From: Kineosporia sp. A_224
GTDB taxonomy: Bacteria > Actinomycetota > Actinomycetes > Actinomycetales > Kineosporiaceae
Assembly: GCF_002198655.1 (NCBI RefSeq)
Contig: NZ_MWLN01000176.1
Coordinates: 1 to 46,698, forward strand
Direction: 5' to 3'
Length of the DNA stretch: 46,698 nucleotides
This document shows positions 38,254 through 46,698 of this stretch, in pieces. The translations under genes were made by a program, and so were the position numbers. Each line of letters begins with the position of its first letter. Positions within the stretch are counted from its first letter, which is position 1. The notes beneath the pieces were generated by a model, which was not told the DNA's origin, made no database searches, and saw only the letters and a list, made by a program, of their open reading frames with translations.

Positions 38254-41200
38254 CGCCCCACCGCCACGAGGTCGAGCCGCTGCGCCTGCTCGACGTAGGC
38301 GCACAGGGCGTTGAGCCGGCGAAGGTCCGCCGGGCCGCCGACGGGGGCGAGGAGCAGGTCGGGGCTCCCGACGACGGCGACGAGCGCCCGGGCCCGGGAC
38401 ACCGCCACGGTGAACCGGTTGACGCTCAGGAGGAACTCCAGCCCGCGCGGTGCCTGCTCGGCCGAGGACGTCGCGAGCGAGTAGACCACCGCGGCGGCCT
38501 GGCGGCCCTGGAGCTTGTCGACGGTGCCGACGAGCACCTCGTCACCGCGCGGCACCGACGCCAGCGCCTGCCGCACCCGCTGCGCGTGCTGGTTGTACGG
38601 CGTGAGCACGAGCACCTCGTCGGGCGTCAGCGGCCGGAGCCGGTCGTCGGCGTCGCGCCACATCCCGCCGCCGAGCAGGCCCGCGACGAGGCCGGCGACG
38701 ACGTGCGCCTCCTCCGGGCTCACGGCGGCGTTGCCCCGGTGCGGCACCGGCACCCAGCGCAGCCCGGTGCCGGTGAGCCCGGCAGCACCGAGCACGTGCT
38801 GGCGCTCCCGGCCGGGAGCGACCCCGAGCCGGCCGTCGTAGGCGAGCCCCGAGACGAAGCCGGCCACCGACGGGTGCATCCGGTACGTCTCGTCGAGCAG
38901 GACGCCCCGGCCGGGCGGCACGGTGGCGGCACCCGCGAGCAGGTGCTCCAGGGCCGACGCCTCGGCCCCCGGCGGGTGGGTGCCCTGGACGGGCTGCGTG
39001 AGCTGCTGCGGGTCGCCGAGCAGGAGCAGGGACCGCGCCGCGCCGGAGACCGCGAGGACGTTCGCGAGCGAGAGCTGACCGGCCTCGTCGACGACGAGGA
39101 CGTCGAACCGGCCCGCGAGCTCGGGGCGGGAGAACAGCCAGGTCGTCCCCGCGACGAGCCGGGCGCCGGCGTCGAGCGCCGCGACGACGTCGGAGTTCTT
39201 CGTCGTCGAGGGGACGGCCTCGCTCTCGCAGGCCTCGTCGTCGTCGGCCTTCTGCAGCGCGTCGAGCGTGACGCCGCGGCCGGCGGCGACCCGGCACGTC
39301 TCGTCGAGCAGGTTGCCGATCACCTTGTGGCTGAACGCGCACACGCCGACGGTGAGCCCGGCCGCGACGAGGTCGACGACGACCTGCGCACCGCTGTACG
39401 TCTTGCCCGTCCCGGGCGGGCCCTGCACCGGCAGGACACCACCGTCAGCGTCGGCGGCGAGGAGCGCGACGAGCCGGCGGACGGCGTCGGACGCGGACTC
39501 CCCCGGCGCGACGAGCGGCCCGCCGGCCGTCGCGGCGACCCGGGGCGGACGGCGCAGCAGCAGGTCGCGGGCGGCCCGCCACTGCGGCAGCGGGCTGTCG
39601 ACGCCGTGCGCGGCGACCCACCGGGCGAGCTCGTGGAGCCGGGCCCGCTGCTCCTTCGAACCGAAGGGCTTGCCGGGGACGAGCGCCGTGAGCTCCGGCG
39701 CGGGCTCACCGCTGCCCCGCGCCAGCACGACCCAGCCGGCGACCGGGTCGACGTCGTGCACGCGGACCGTGCGCCCCGACCTCGGATCGACCCAGCCCGA
39801 GCTGCGCGGTGCCACCTTGGTCTCCTGCGGCGGGAACTCCATGCGCCACAACGTCGACCGCTTGACCGTGCCCACCTGCTCGGGCGCCGAGAGAGCGCCG
39901 AGCGCGGCCGGGTCGGCCTGCAGCTCGGCGTCGGTGCGGTGCAGCCGGTCGAACCAGTCCCACCACTGCGGCAGCGCCTCCCGGCGGTGCCACTCGAGGA
40001 GCGCGCCGAGCAGCCAGGTCGCCCGCTGCTGCGGCGACCGCGCCGCCGGGTCGTCGGGGAGGCCGGCCCAGAGCGTCTCCCGCAGCCGGGCCGTCTCGTC
40101 GGCGTCCACGTCGACCTGCTCGGGGGCCGCGCCGTCCCCGTGCCCGGGCCGGGCGAGGGCGGCCGCCGGGCCGGACGCCCGCAGCCCTTCGAGCCAGTCC
40201 CGCAGGGCCTGCGTCGAGCGGCAGTCCTCCTCGTTGTAGGCGCGGATCTCCTCGAGGACGGCGTCGTCCCGCTCGAGCAGCCAGCGCTCGAACGCGACGA
40301 CGCTGCCGAGGGCGTCGTGGACCCCCTCACCGCCCCGGAGGTGGCCCCAGTAGTACGGCTCCAACCGCTTGAGCGAGTAGGACTCCTGGCCGACCCGGAC
40401 ACCCTGCTTGACGACCGAGTACAGGTCGACGAGGCGCTCGCCGCGCAGCAGCCGGCTCACCTCGGCGGACCGGGTCTCGTACCGGGCGGACAGCGCCTTG
40501 AGCCGCGAGGGCTCGTAGGGCGCGTAGTGGTAGACGTGCATCCCCGGGTCGGCCTCCCAGGCCGCGACGAGGTGGTCGACGAGGGCCTCGAAGGCGGCCT
40601 TCTCCTGCTCCGGCTCGACGGCCCAGTAGCCGGTGAAGCCGCCCGCGTCGACGACCCCGAAGAGGTACTCCAGCCCGGTGTCGCCGACGAACGGGTCCCC
40701 CTCCATGTCGAAGAACACGTCCCCCGGGGACGGTTCGGGCAGCAGGGCGAGCCCGCGCCCCGGTTCGGCGGGCAGCAGCTCCCAGCGGCCCTCGCCCGAC
40801 GCACGCTCGGCGACCTGCAGCCGGGCCTGCCGGACGAGCTTCTCCGCGACGGTGCGGCCCACCCGGCCGCGGCCCGGACCCGCCAGCGCCGCCGGCTCCG
40901 CGGCGGCGAGCGCGGCGACGGTCGTCACCCCGGCGGCCCGCAGCGCCTCTGCATGGTGCCGGCGCATCCCGGCGACCAGGCTCAGGTCGTCGGCCGCGCG
41001 CCACCGCGACCGGCACTGCTGCTCCCAGCGGCACTGCCCGCAGTGCCGCACCGGGTACGGCGCGGTCCCGGGCCGCTCCCGGAGGAACTCCAGCAGCTCG
41101 GCACGCACCCGGCGGGCGTACGCCGCGCAGTCGGCGAACCGGTACGGCCGCTCCTGGCCCTCGCCGGTGACGACGACGAGCCGCTCGGGCTCGACCCCCT

Positions 41201-41693
41201 GCAGGACGGCGAGCCGCTCGGCGTACGCGGCCATCTGGAGGATCGCGGGGACCTTGAGCCGGCGGGCCAGCTTGGTGTCGGCGACGTCGTACGACCAGCC
41301 CCACCGGCCGGGGCGGTCGTCGCGGCGCAGCAGGAAGTCGGCGTGGCCGCGCCAGAGGCCGTCGTAGAACGTCGCCTGGTAGACGACGTCGGCACCGGCC
41401 GCCATCGCCGCGACGGTCGACTCCTCGGCCGCGCGCAGACCGGCCGGGCCGCGGCCGCCCGCGTCGACGTCGATCTGCACGACCGTGCGGCCCTCGGCGC
41501 GCAGCCGGTCGAGGTAGGCGTGCTCGTGCTCGAGCCCGCGCCGGAACAGCTGCTCGAGCGCCTCGCCGGGCGCCGCGGGTGCGGGCCGCTCGCCGAGCGC
41601 CACCTCGTGGTCGAGCGTGGTGAGGTGGCGGCACGCGAGGAACCGGGTGAGGTCCGTGGGGCTCACCACGAGCTCGCCGTCGACGATCTGCAC
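38172..41693 (-). CDS. TM0106-family RecB-like nuclease fused to superfamily I helicase
   Basis: The 1173-residue protein has an N-terminal RecB-like PD-(D/E)xK domain (WSYDVADTKLARRLKVPAI, QMAAY) with a cysteine cluster (HCGQCRWEQQC), then an RNase-H-like exonuclease domain (FFDMEGDPFVGD, HYAPYEPSRLK, YNEEDCRST), and a C-terminal superfamily I helicase with Walker A GPPGTGKTY, Walker B VLVVDEAGQLS, LLLGDPQQL and SVNRFTVAVSRARA. The family is annotated as a putative nuclease; its biological role is not established, though DNA or RNA processing is clear from the domains. GTG 41693 begins the nuclease domain. The 3' end overlaps ferritin by 82 bp. Confidence 0.9.
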   Translation of the reverse strand: MQIVDGELVVSPTDLTRFLACRHLTTLDHEVALGERPAPAAPGEALEQLFRRGLEHEHAYLDRLRAEGRTVVQIDVDAGGRGPAGLRAAEESTVAAMAAGADVVYQATFYDGLWRGHADFLLRRDDRPGRWGWSYDVADTKLARRLKVPAILQMAAYAERLAVLQGVEPERLVVVTGEGQERPYRFADCAAYARRVRAELLEFLRERPGTAPYPVRHCGQCRWEQQCRSRWRAADDLSLVAGMRRHHAEALRAAGVTTVAALAAAEPAALAGPGRGRVGRTVAEKLVRQARLQVAERASGEGRWELLPAEPGRGLALLPEPSPGDVFFDMEGDPFVGDTGLEYLFGVVDAGGFTGYWAVEPEQEKAAFEALVDHLVAAWEADPGMHVYHYAPYEPSRLKALSARYETRSAEVSRLLRGERLVDLYSVVKQGVRVGQESYSLKRLEPYYWGHLRGGEGVHDALGSVVAFERWLLERDDAVLEEIRAYNEEDCRSTQALRDWLEGLRASGPAAALARPGHGDGAAPEQVDVDADETARLRETLWAGLPDDPAARSPQQRATWLLGALLEWHRREALPQWWDWFDRLHRTDAELQADPAALGALSAPEQVGTVKRSTLWRMEFPPQETKVAPRSSGWVDPRSGRTVRVHDVDPVAGWVVLARGSGEPAPELTALVPGKPFGSKEQRARLHELARWVAAHGVDSPLPQWRAARDLLLRRPPRVAATAGGPLVAPGESASDAVRRLVALLAADADGGVLPVQGPPGTGKTYSGAQVVVDLVAAGLTVGVCAFSHKVIGNLLDETCRVAAGRGVTLDALQKADDDEACESEAVPSTTKNSDVVAALDAGARLVAGTTWLFSRPELAGRFDVLVVDEAGQLSLANVLAVSGAARSLLLLGDPQQLTQPVQGTHPPGAEASALEHLLAGAATVPPGRGVLLDETYRMHPSVAGFVSGLAYDGRLGVAPGRERQHVLGAAGLTGTGLRWVPVPHRGNAAVSPEEAHVVAGLVAGLLGGGMWRDADDRLRPLTPDEVLVLTPYNQHAQRVRQALASVPRGDEVLVGTVDKLQGRQAAAVVYSLATSSAEQAPRGLEFLLSVNRFTVAVSRARALVAVVGSPDLLLAPVGGPADLRRLNALCAYVEQAQRLDLVAVGRQASSMPPATSGAPGSVPAPPTDSRAR

Positions 41694-41703
41694 GACAGGG
41701 ACG

Positions 41704-43200
41704 CTAGCCCTCGGCACCGACATCCGGGGCGCCGTCCGGCACCCCGGTGAACAGGCCCTCGACCTCGTCGGCGACGTCCGGCTCGGCGAGGACGAGCAGC
41801 TCGTCCCCGGCCTCGAGCACGGTCTCGCCGCGGACCTGGACGAGCGCCCCGGCCCGGGAGACGAACGACACCCAGGCGTTCTCGCCCATCGGCAGGGCCT
41901 CGATCGACGCCCCGTCCGCCGGCGCCCCCGCGGCGACGGTGTACCGGTGCATCCCGTGCGGCTCGTCGCGGAACCGCAGGCCGAGCGCCCACGGCTCGGG
42001 CTCGACGACCCGCATCGGCAGCGCCAGCCGGGTCGCGAGCCACGGGACGAGCCCGCCCGACACGACGACCGAGAAGAGGACGACGACGAAGACGACGTCG
42101 TAGACCCGCAGCGCACCGGGGTCGTGGGTCGTGAGGATGTAGGTGCCCAGGAGCACCGGGACGGCGCCCTTGAGGCCGGACCACAGCACGAAGACGCGTT
42201 CGGCCCGCGACAGCCGCACCGGCAGCAGGACCAGGCCCACGAGCACCGGCCGGACGACGAACGCCATGAGGACCGCGAGCACGAGGCCGATGAGCCAGGC
42301 CCGCCCGTCGGGCAGCGTCTTCAGCTGGACGGTGAGGCCCAGCAGGGTGAACGCGACGATCTCGGCGAGGCTCGCGAGCGCGGAGTGGAACCGCTCGATC
42401 TCGCGCTTGTAGGGCGCGCGCTCGTCCCCGAGGACGATGCCCGCGACGAACACCGCGAGGAAGCCCGACCCCTGCAGCACGGTGGCGACACCGAACACGA
42501 CACCGGCGGACGCGAGCACCCGCAACGGGTACAGCCCCTCGCTGGGCAGCGGGACGCGGCGCATGAACACGAGCAGCGCCCGGCCGCCGGCGAGGCCGAC
42601 GACGGCGCCGACGACCATCTGGAGCGCGAACACGAGCAGCCCGGTGCCGACCGCGCCCCAGCCGGCCGCCGTCCCCGCGCTGAGGATCGCGACGAGCAGC
42701 GCGATGCCGACGGGGTCGTTCGCCCCGGACTCGCCCTCGAGCAGGACGCCGCTCGGCCCGGAGATCTCCCGCCGGCCGAGCACGGAGAAGACCACCGCGG
42801 GGTCGGTCGGTGCGAGCGCCGTCCCGAGCAGGAGCGCGAGGTACCAGTCGAAGCCGAAGAGCCAGTGCGCGGCGGCGGCGAGCGCGGCCGCCGTGACGAC
42901 GGTGCCGGCGACCCCGAGCCAGACGATGGCGCCCGCCGCGGAACGGAACCGCGTGACGCCGATGTGCATGCCGCCGTCGAAGAGGATGACGACGAGGGCG
43001 ACCGTGACGAGCCGCTGGACCGTCGTGATGTCCAGGCCGCCGAGCGCGGGGACGAGGTCGGACGCGACGGCCGCGCCGACGAGGAAGAACGCCGGTGCCG
43101 GGACCCGCAGCCGGGTGCTCAGCCGGTTCGACAGGACGGCGAGCAGCCCGACGAGACAGACGATCCCGAGGGTCGCGCCGAAGGGGACGGCGTCGTCCAT
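41704..43200 (-). CDS. K+/H+ antiporter, CPA1 family, with RCK-C domain
   Basis: This 498-residue protein has about twelve to thirteen membrane helices of the CPA fold, including VALVVILFDGGMHIG, TALAPTDPAVVFSVL and LLEGESGANDPVGIALL, the last two carrying the ion-binding aspartates. A cytoplasmic C-terminal part (about 400-490: YTVAAGAPADGASIEALPMG, VLEAGDELLVLAEPD) matches TrkA-C/RCK-C. This is the layout of NhaP2/CvrA-type K+/H+ antiporters. It follows the MarR gene by 9 bp and probably shares its transcript. Confidence 0.9.
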   Translation of the reverse strand: MDDAVPFGATLGIVCLVGLLAVLSNRLSTRLRVPAPAFFLVGAAVASDLVPALGGLDITTVQRLVTVALVVILFDGGMHIGVTRFRSAAGAIVWLGVAGTVVTAAALAAAAHWLFGFDWYLALLLGTALAPTDPAVVFSVLGRREISGPSGVLLEGESGANDPVGIALLVAILSAGTAAGWGAVGTGLLVFALQMVVGAVVGLAGGRALLVFMRRVPLPSEGLYPLRVLASAGVVFGVATVLQGSGFLAVFVAGIVLGDERAPYKREIERFHSALASLAEIVAFTLLGLTVQLKTLPDGRAWLIGLVLAVLMAFVVRPVLVGLVLLPVRLSRAERVFVLWSGLKGAVPVLLGTYILTTHDPGALRVYDVVFVVVLFSVVVSGGLVPWLATRLALPMRVVEPEPWALGLRFRDEPHGMHRYTVAAGAPADGASIEALPMGENAWVSFVSRAGALVQVRGETVLEAGDELLVLAEPDVADEVEGLFTGVPDGAPDVGAEG

Positions 43201-43209
43201 CCGCCGCCG

Positions 43210-43689
43210 TCAGACGCCGAGCACGGCGAGGTCCGCGAGCGGCGGTTCCCCCGCCGCGGCCGCGAAGGCCTCGAACGCTGCGCGCACGGCCGGTCGGTCC
43301 TCGACCGGCACCCTGCGCAGGATCGCCGACATCTCCGTACGTCGGCGCTGGACGACGGACGCGACGAGCCGGCGTCCGGTGTCCGTGAGCTCCACGAGCG
43401 TCTCGCGACGGCTCTGCGGGTTGGGCACGCGGCGGACCCAGCCGCCGGCGGCGAGCCGGTCGGTCGTCCGGCTGAAGGTCGAGGCGTGGACGCCGACGAG
43501 CTCGGCGAGCGTGCCGCTGCGGGTCGTCCCGTGGGCCGCGAGGAGCACGAGGACCCTCAGCTGCGGGAGCGAGACCTTCTCCAGGGCCGGGGCGACGGAC
43601 CGCGCCACGACGCCGAGCATCGCCCGCGACGCGGTGAGGGTGGCCTCCGTCAGCTCGGGCTCGGCCTTCGGCAGGGTCGTTCGTGCCAT
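43210..43689 (-). CDS. MarR-family transcriptional regulator
   Basis: The 159-residue protein has a MarR winged helix: LPQLRVLVLLAAHGTTRSGTLAELVGV, HASTFSRTTDRLAAGGWV, and the wing RVPNPQSRRETLVELTDTGRRLV. It probably represses its own operon with the antiporter through the inverted repeat overlapping its start codon (43677-43699). The ligand is unknown. Confidence 0.9.
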   Translation of the reverse strand: MARTTLPKAEPELTEATLTASRAMLGVVARSVAPALEKVSLPQLRVLVLLAAHGTTRSGTLAELVGVHASTFSRTTDRLAAGGWVRRVPNPQSRRETLVELTDTGRRLVASVVQRRRTEMSAILRRVPVEDRPAVRAAFEAFAAAAGEPPLADLAVLGV

Positions 43690-43699
43690 GTGCGAACGA
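43677..43699. promoter_or_regulatory. MarR autoregulatory operator candidate over the marR start codon
   Basis: TCGTTCG-N9-CGAACGA has 7-bp perfect arms including three A/T pairs and spans the ATG at 43689. A repressor bound here would block transcription or initiation of marR and the antiporter gene. Confidence 0.55.
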
Positions 43700-43755
43700 T
43701 AGCCGCGCGCACGCGCCCCGTCCCCCGAGCGGCAAGAAAGATCGACAAGCGGTCG

Positions 43756-43767
43756 GCACACGTGTGC
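43756..43767. promoter_or_regulatory. 12-bp perfect palindrome upstream of the amidohydrolase
   Basis: GCACACGTGTGC lies 82 bp before the amidohydrolase start and 67 bp before marR, in the divergent gap. It may be an operator for either gene. Confidence 0.4.
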
Positions 43768-43849
43768 GGACCGGTCCGTGCCAGGGTGTCCTGCGGTGCC
43801 GCCAAGGCCCCGAGGTCCTCCTCCCCGCTGCCTGAAGGGCGGTTCCGCC

Positions 43850-45121
43850 ATGGCCGACGGTCTCCTCGTCCTCACCGCCGACCGGGTCTTCGACTCCGCG
43901 ACCGGACGGTGCGCACCCGACCTGGCGGTCGTCTGCAGCGGTGCACGGGTCGACGCGGTCGTCCCGGTGGCGCAGGCACCTGCGGCCGGGGACGTCGTCC
44001 GCGGCGGGCCGGTGCGCCGGATCGACCTGCCCGGCCACACGCTGCTGCCCGGGCTCGTCGACTGCCACACCCACCTCGTCGGCGAGGCCGAGAGCGGCCA
44101 GGGCTACGCGCACCTCGTGACCCGCAGCAGCGCGCAGGAGGTGCTCGTCGGGGTCGAGAACGCCCGGCGGACGCTGCGGGCGGGCTTCACGACCGTGCGG
44201 GACGTCGGGAGCTTCCGCGCCTTCGCGGACGTCGCCCTGCGCGACGCGGTGACCGCCGGCTGGGTCGAGGGGCCGCGGATGCTCTGCGCGGGCGCGTACG
44301 TCACGTGCCCCGGCGGCGCCGGCGACGTCACGGGCCTGGCCGTGGACGTCGACGCGGTCGTCCCCGCGGAGCTGCGGTTCGGCGTGTGCTCCGGGCCGGA
44401 CGGCGTCCGGGCCACGGTGCGCCGGGTGCTCGGGCGCGGCGCGGACGTCGTCAAGGTGCTCGCCACCGGCGCGGTGCTCACGGCCGGGACGGCACCGGGG
44501 GCGCCGGAGCTGTCCCGCGCGGAGATCGCCGCCGCCGTCGAGGTCGCCACCGACCACGGCACGCACGTCGCGGCGCACGCGCACGGTGCCGAGGGGATCC
44601 GGCGCGCGGTGCTCGCCGGGGTGCGCTCGGTCGAGCACGGCTCGCTGCTCGACGCCGGCACGGTCGCGCTCATGGCCGAGCACGGGACCTACCTCGTCGC
44701 CGACCTCTACGACGGGGACTGGATCCTCGAGCAGGGGCCGCGGCTGGGCTTCTCGGAGGAGGTCATGCGCAAGACCCGGGACACCACGCAGGCGCAGCGG
44801 GACGGGTTCGCCGCGGCCGTCGACGCCGGGGTGCGGATCGCCTACGGCACCGACTCCGGCGTCTACCCGCACGGGGACAACGGGCGCCAGCTCGCCTACT
44901 ACGTGCGGCACGGCCTGACCCCGGCGCAGGCGCTGCTCAGCGCGACCCGGTGGGCCGCCGAGCTGCTCGGGCTCGAGCACGAGATCGGCCGGCTCGCACC
45001 GGGGCTGGCGGCCGACGTCGTCGCGGTGCCCGGTGACCCCACGGTCGACGTGACCGGGTGCGAGCGGCCGGCCCTCGTCGTCCGGGCCGGCCGCGTCGTC
45101 CTGGACCCTGCGGCCCCCTGA
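43850..45121 (+). CDS. Metal-dependent amidohydrolase
   Basis: The 423-residue enzyme has the amidohydrolase barrel motifs: LLPGLVDCHTHL (HxH), VVKVLATGAV with the bridging lysine, HVAAHAHG, VEHGS, and the catalytic aspartate in YGTDSGVYPHG. The layout resembles imidazolonepropionase-related Xaa-Pro dipeptidases (prolidase-like amidohydrolases), so hydrolysis of a peptide or cyclic amide is likely. No signal peptide is seen. It is convergent with the CsoR-like gene, with two bases between the stops. Confidence 0.88.
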   Translation: MADGLLVLTADRVFDSATGRCAPDLAVVCSGARVDAVVPVAQAPAAGDVVRGGPVRRIDLPGHTLLPGLVDCHTHLVGEAESGQGYAHLVTRSSAQEVLVGVENARRTLRAGFTTVRDVGSFRAFADVALRDAVTAGWVEGPRMLCAGAYVTCPGGAGDVTGLAVDVDAVVPAELRFGVCSGPDGVRATVRRVLGRGADVVKVLATGAVLTAGTAPGAPELSRAEIAAAVEVATDHGTHVAAHAHGAEGIRRAVLAGVRSVEHGSLLDAGTVALMAEHGTYLVADLYDGDWILEQGPRLGFSEEVMRKTRDTTQAQRDGFAAAVDAGVRIAYGTDSGVYPHGDNGRQLAYYVRHGLTPAQALLSATRWAAELLGLEHEIGRLAPGLAADVVAVPGDPTVDVTGCERPALVVRAGRVVLDPAAP

Positions 45122-45123
45122 GC

Positions 45124-46698
<1,575 letters not shown>

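Noticed and set aside
38586-41750. A 1054-codon open frame on the plus strand opposite the nuclease/helicase gene
   Set aside because: It is a shadow of the real gene: composition is Arg/Gly/Pro/Asp-heavy with no motifs, as expected opposite a GC-rich reading frame.
41617-45036. An 1139-codon open frame on the plus strand across the antiporter, marR and amidohydrolase
   Set aside because: It crosses several well-supported genes on both strands and has no recognisable domain; GC-rich DNA simply lacks stop codons in this frame.

Overview
The window is 46.7 kb of very GC-rich DNA (roughly three quarters G+C by eye) with actinobacterial marker genes: a nickel superoxide dismutase with its maturation protease, the sigR-rsrA thiol-stress pair, the 24-residue ribosomal protein bL37, and the order sigR / SRAP / aroA / rsgA familiar from mycobacteria and streptomycetes. 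I read it as a chromosomal segment of a member of the Actinomycetota; family or genus cannot be fixed from this stretch. I see no rRNA, tRNA or CRISPR array.

Positions 1-10.4 kb hold housekeeping and stress genes: an SGNH-hydrolase-like protein, a GNAT acetyltransferase coupled to a quinone-oxidoreductase-type dehydrogenase, malic enzyme, sodX-sodN, an IlvG-like ThDP enzyme, a second GNAT, a DUF1444-like protein, an FtrA-type AraC regulator coupled to a GFA protein, and two short membrane proteins that look like paralogues (6737-6853 and 10156-10353). Positions 10.4-19.0 kb are a conserved core: a hotdog thioesterase, an orphan PilT ATPase, bL37, rsrA, sigR with a textbook sigma-R promoter (GGAAT-N18-GTT) upstream of an in-frame extension, an alpha/beta hydrolase, SRAP, a DoxX-like protein, DUF2071, aroA and rsgA.

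Positions 19.0-31.2 kb look like accessory DNA. They begin with a complete six-gene diiron monooxygenase operon (order ABCDEF as in toluene/isoprene/alkene monooxygenases), divergent from a MEDS-domain protein and a GAF/PucR-type regulator. Then come a DUF429-RelA/SpoT fusion resembling mycobacterial RelZ, a DUF2087 protein, and two DUF2231 membrane paralogues separated by an IS110-family element. hisN, which follows rsgA directly in many actinobacteria, lies beyond this block, so the ~12 kb may be an insertion between them.

Positions 31.3-46.7 kb hold hisN, a membrane protein, a DMT exporter with its GntR regulator, an Rrf2 regulator, a DJ-1/PfpI protein, a small putative zinc protein behind a palindrome-rich 600-bp non-coding stretch, a TetR regulator divergent from ferritin, a 1173-residue TM0106-type nuclease/helicase, a K+/H+ antiporter coupled to a MarR regulator, an amidohydrolase, a CsoR/CstR-like regulator with its operator, and the 3' part of a secreted peptidoglycan-binding protein that runs off the window. 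Several regulators sit next to plausible operator palindromes. In DNA this GC-rich, 6-8 bp inverted arms also occur by chance, so those calls rest mainly on position and recurrence.
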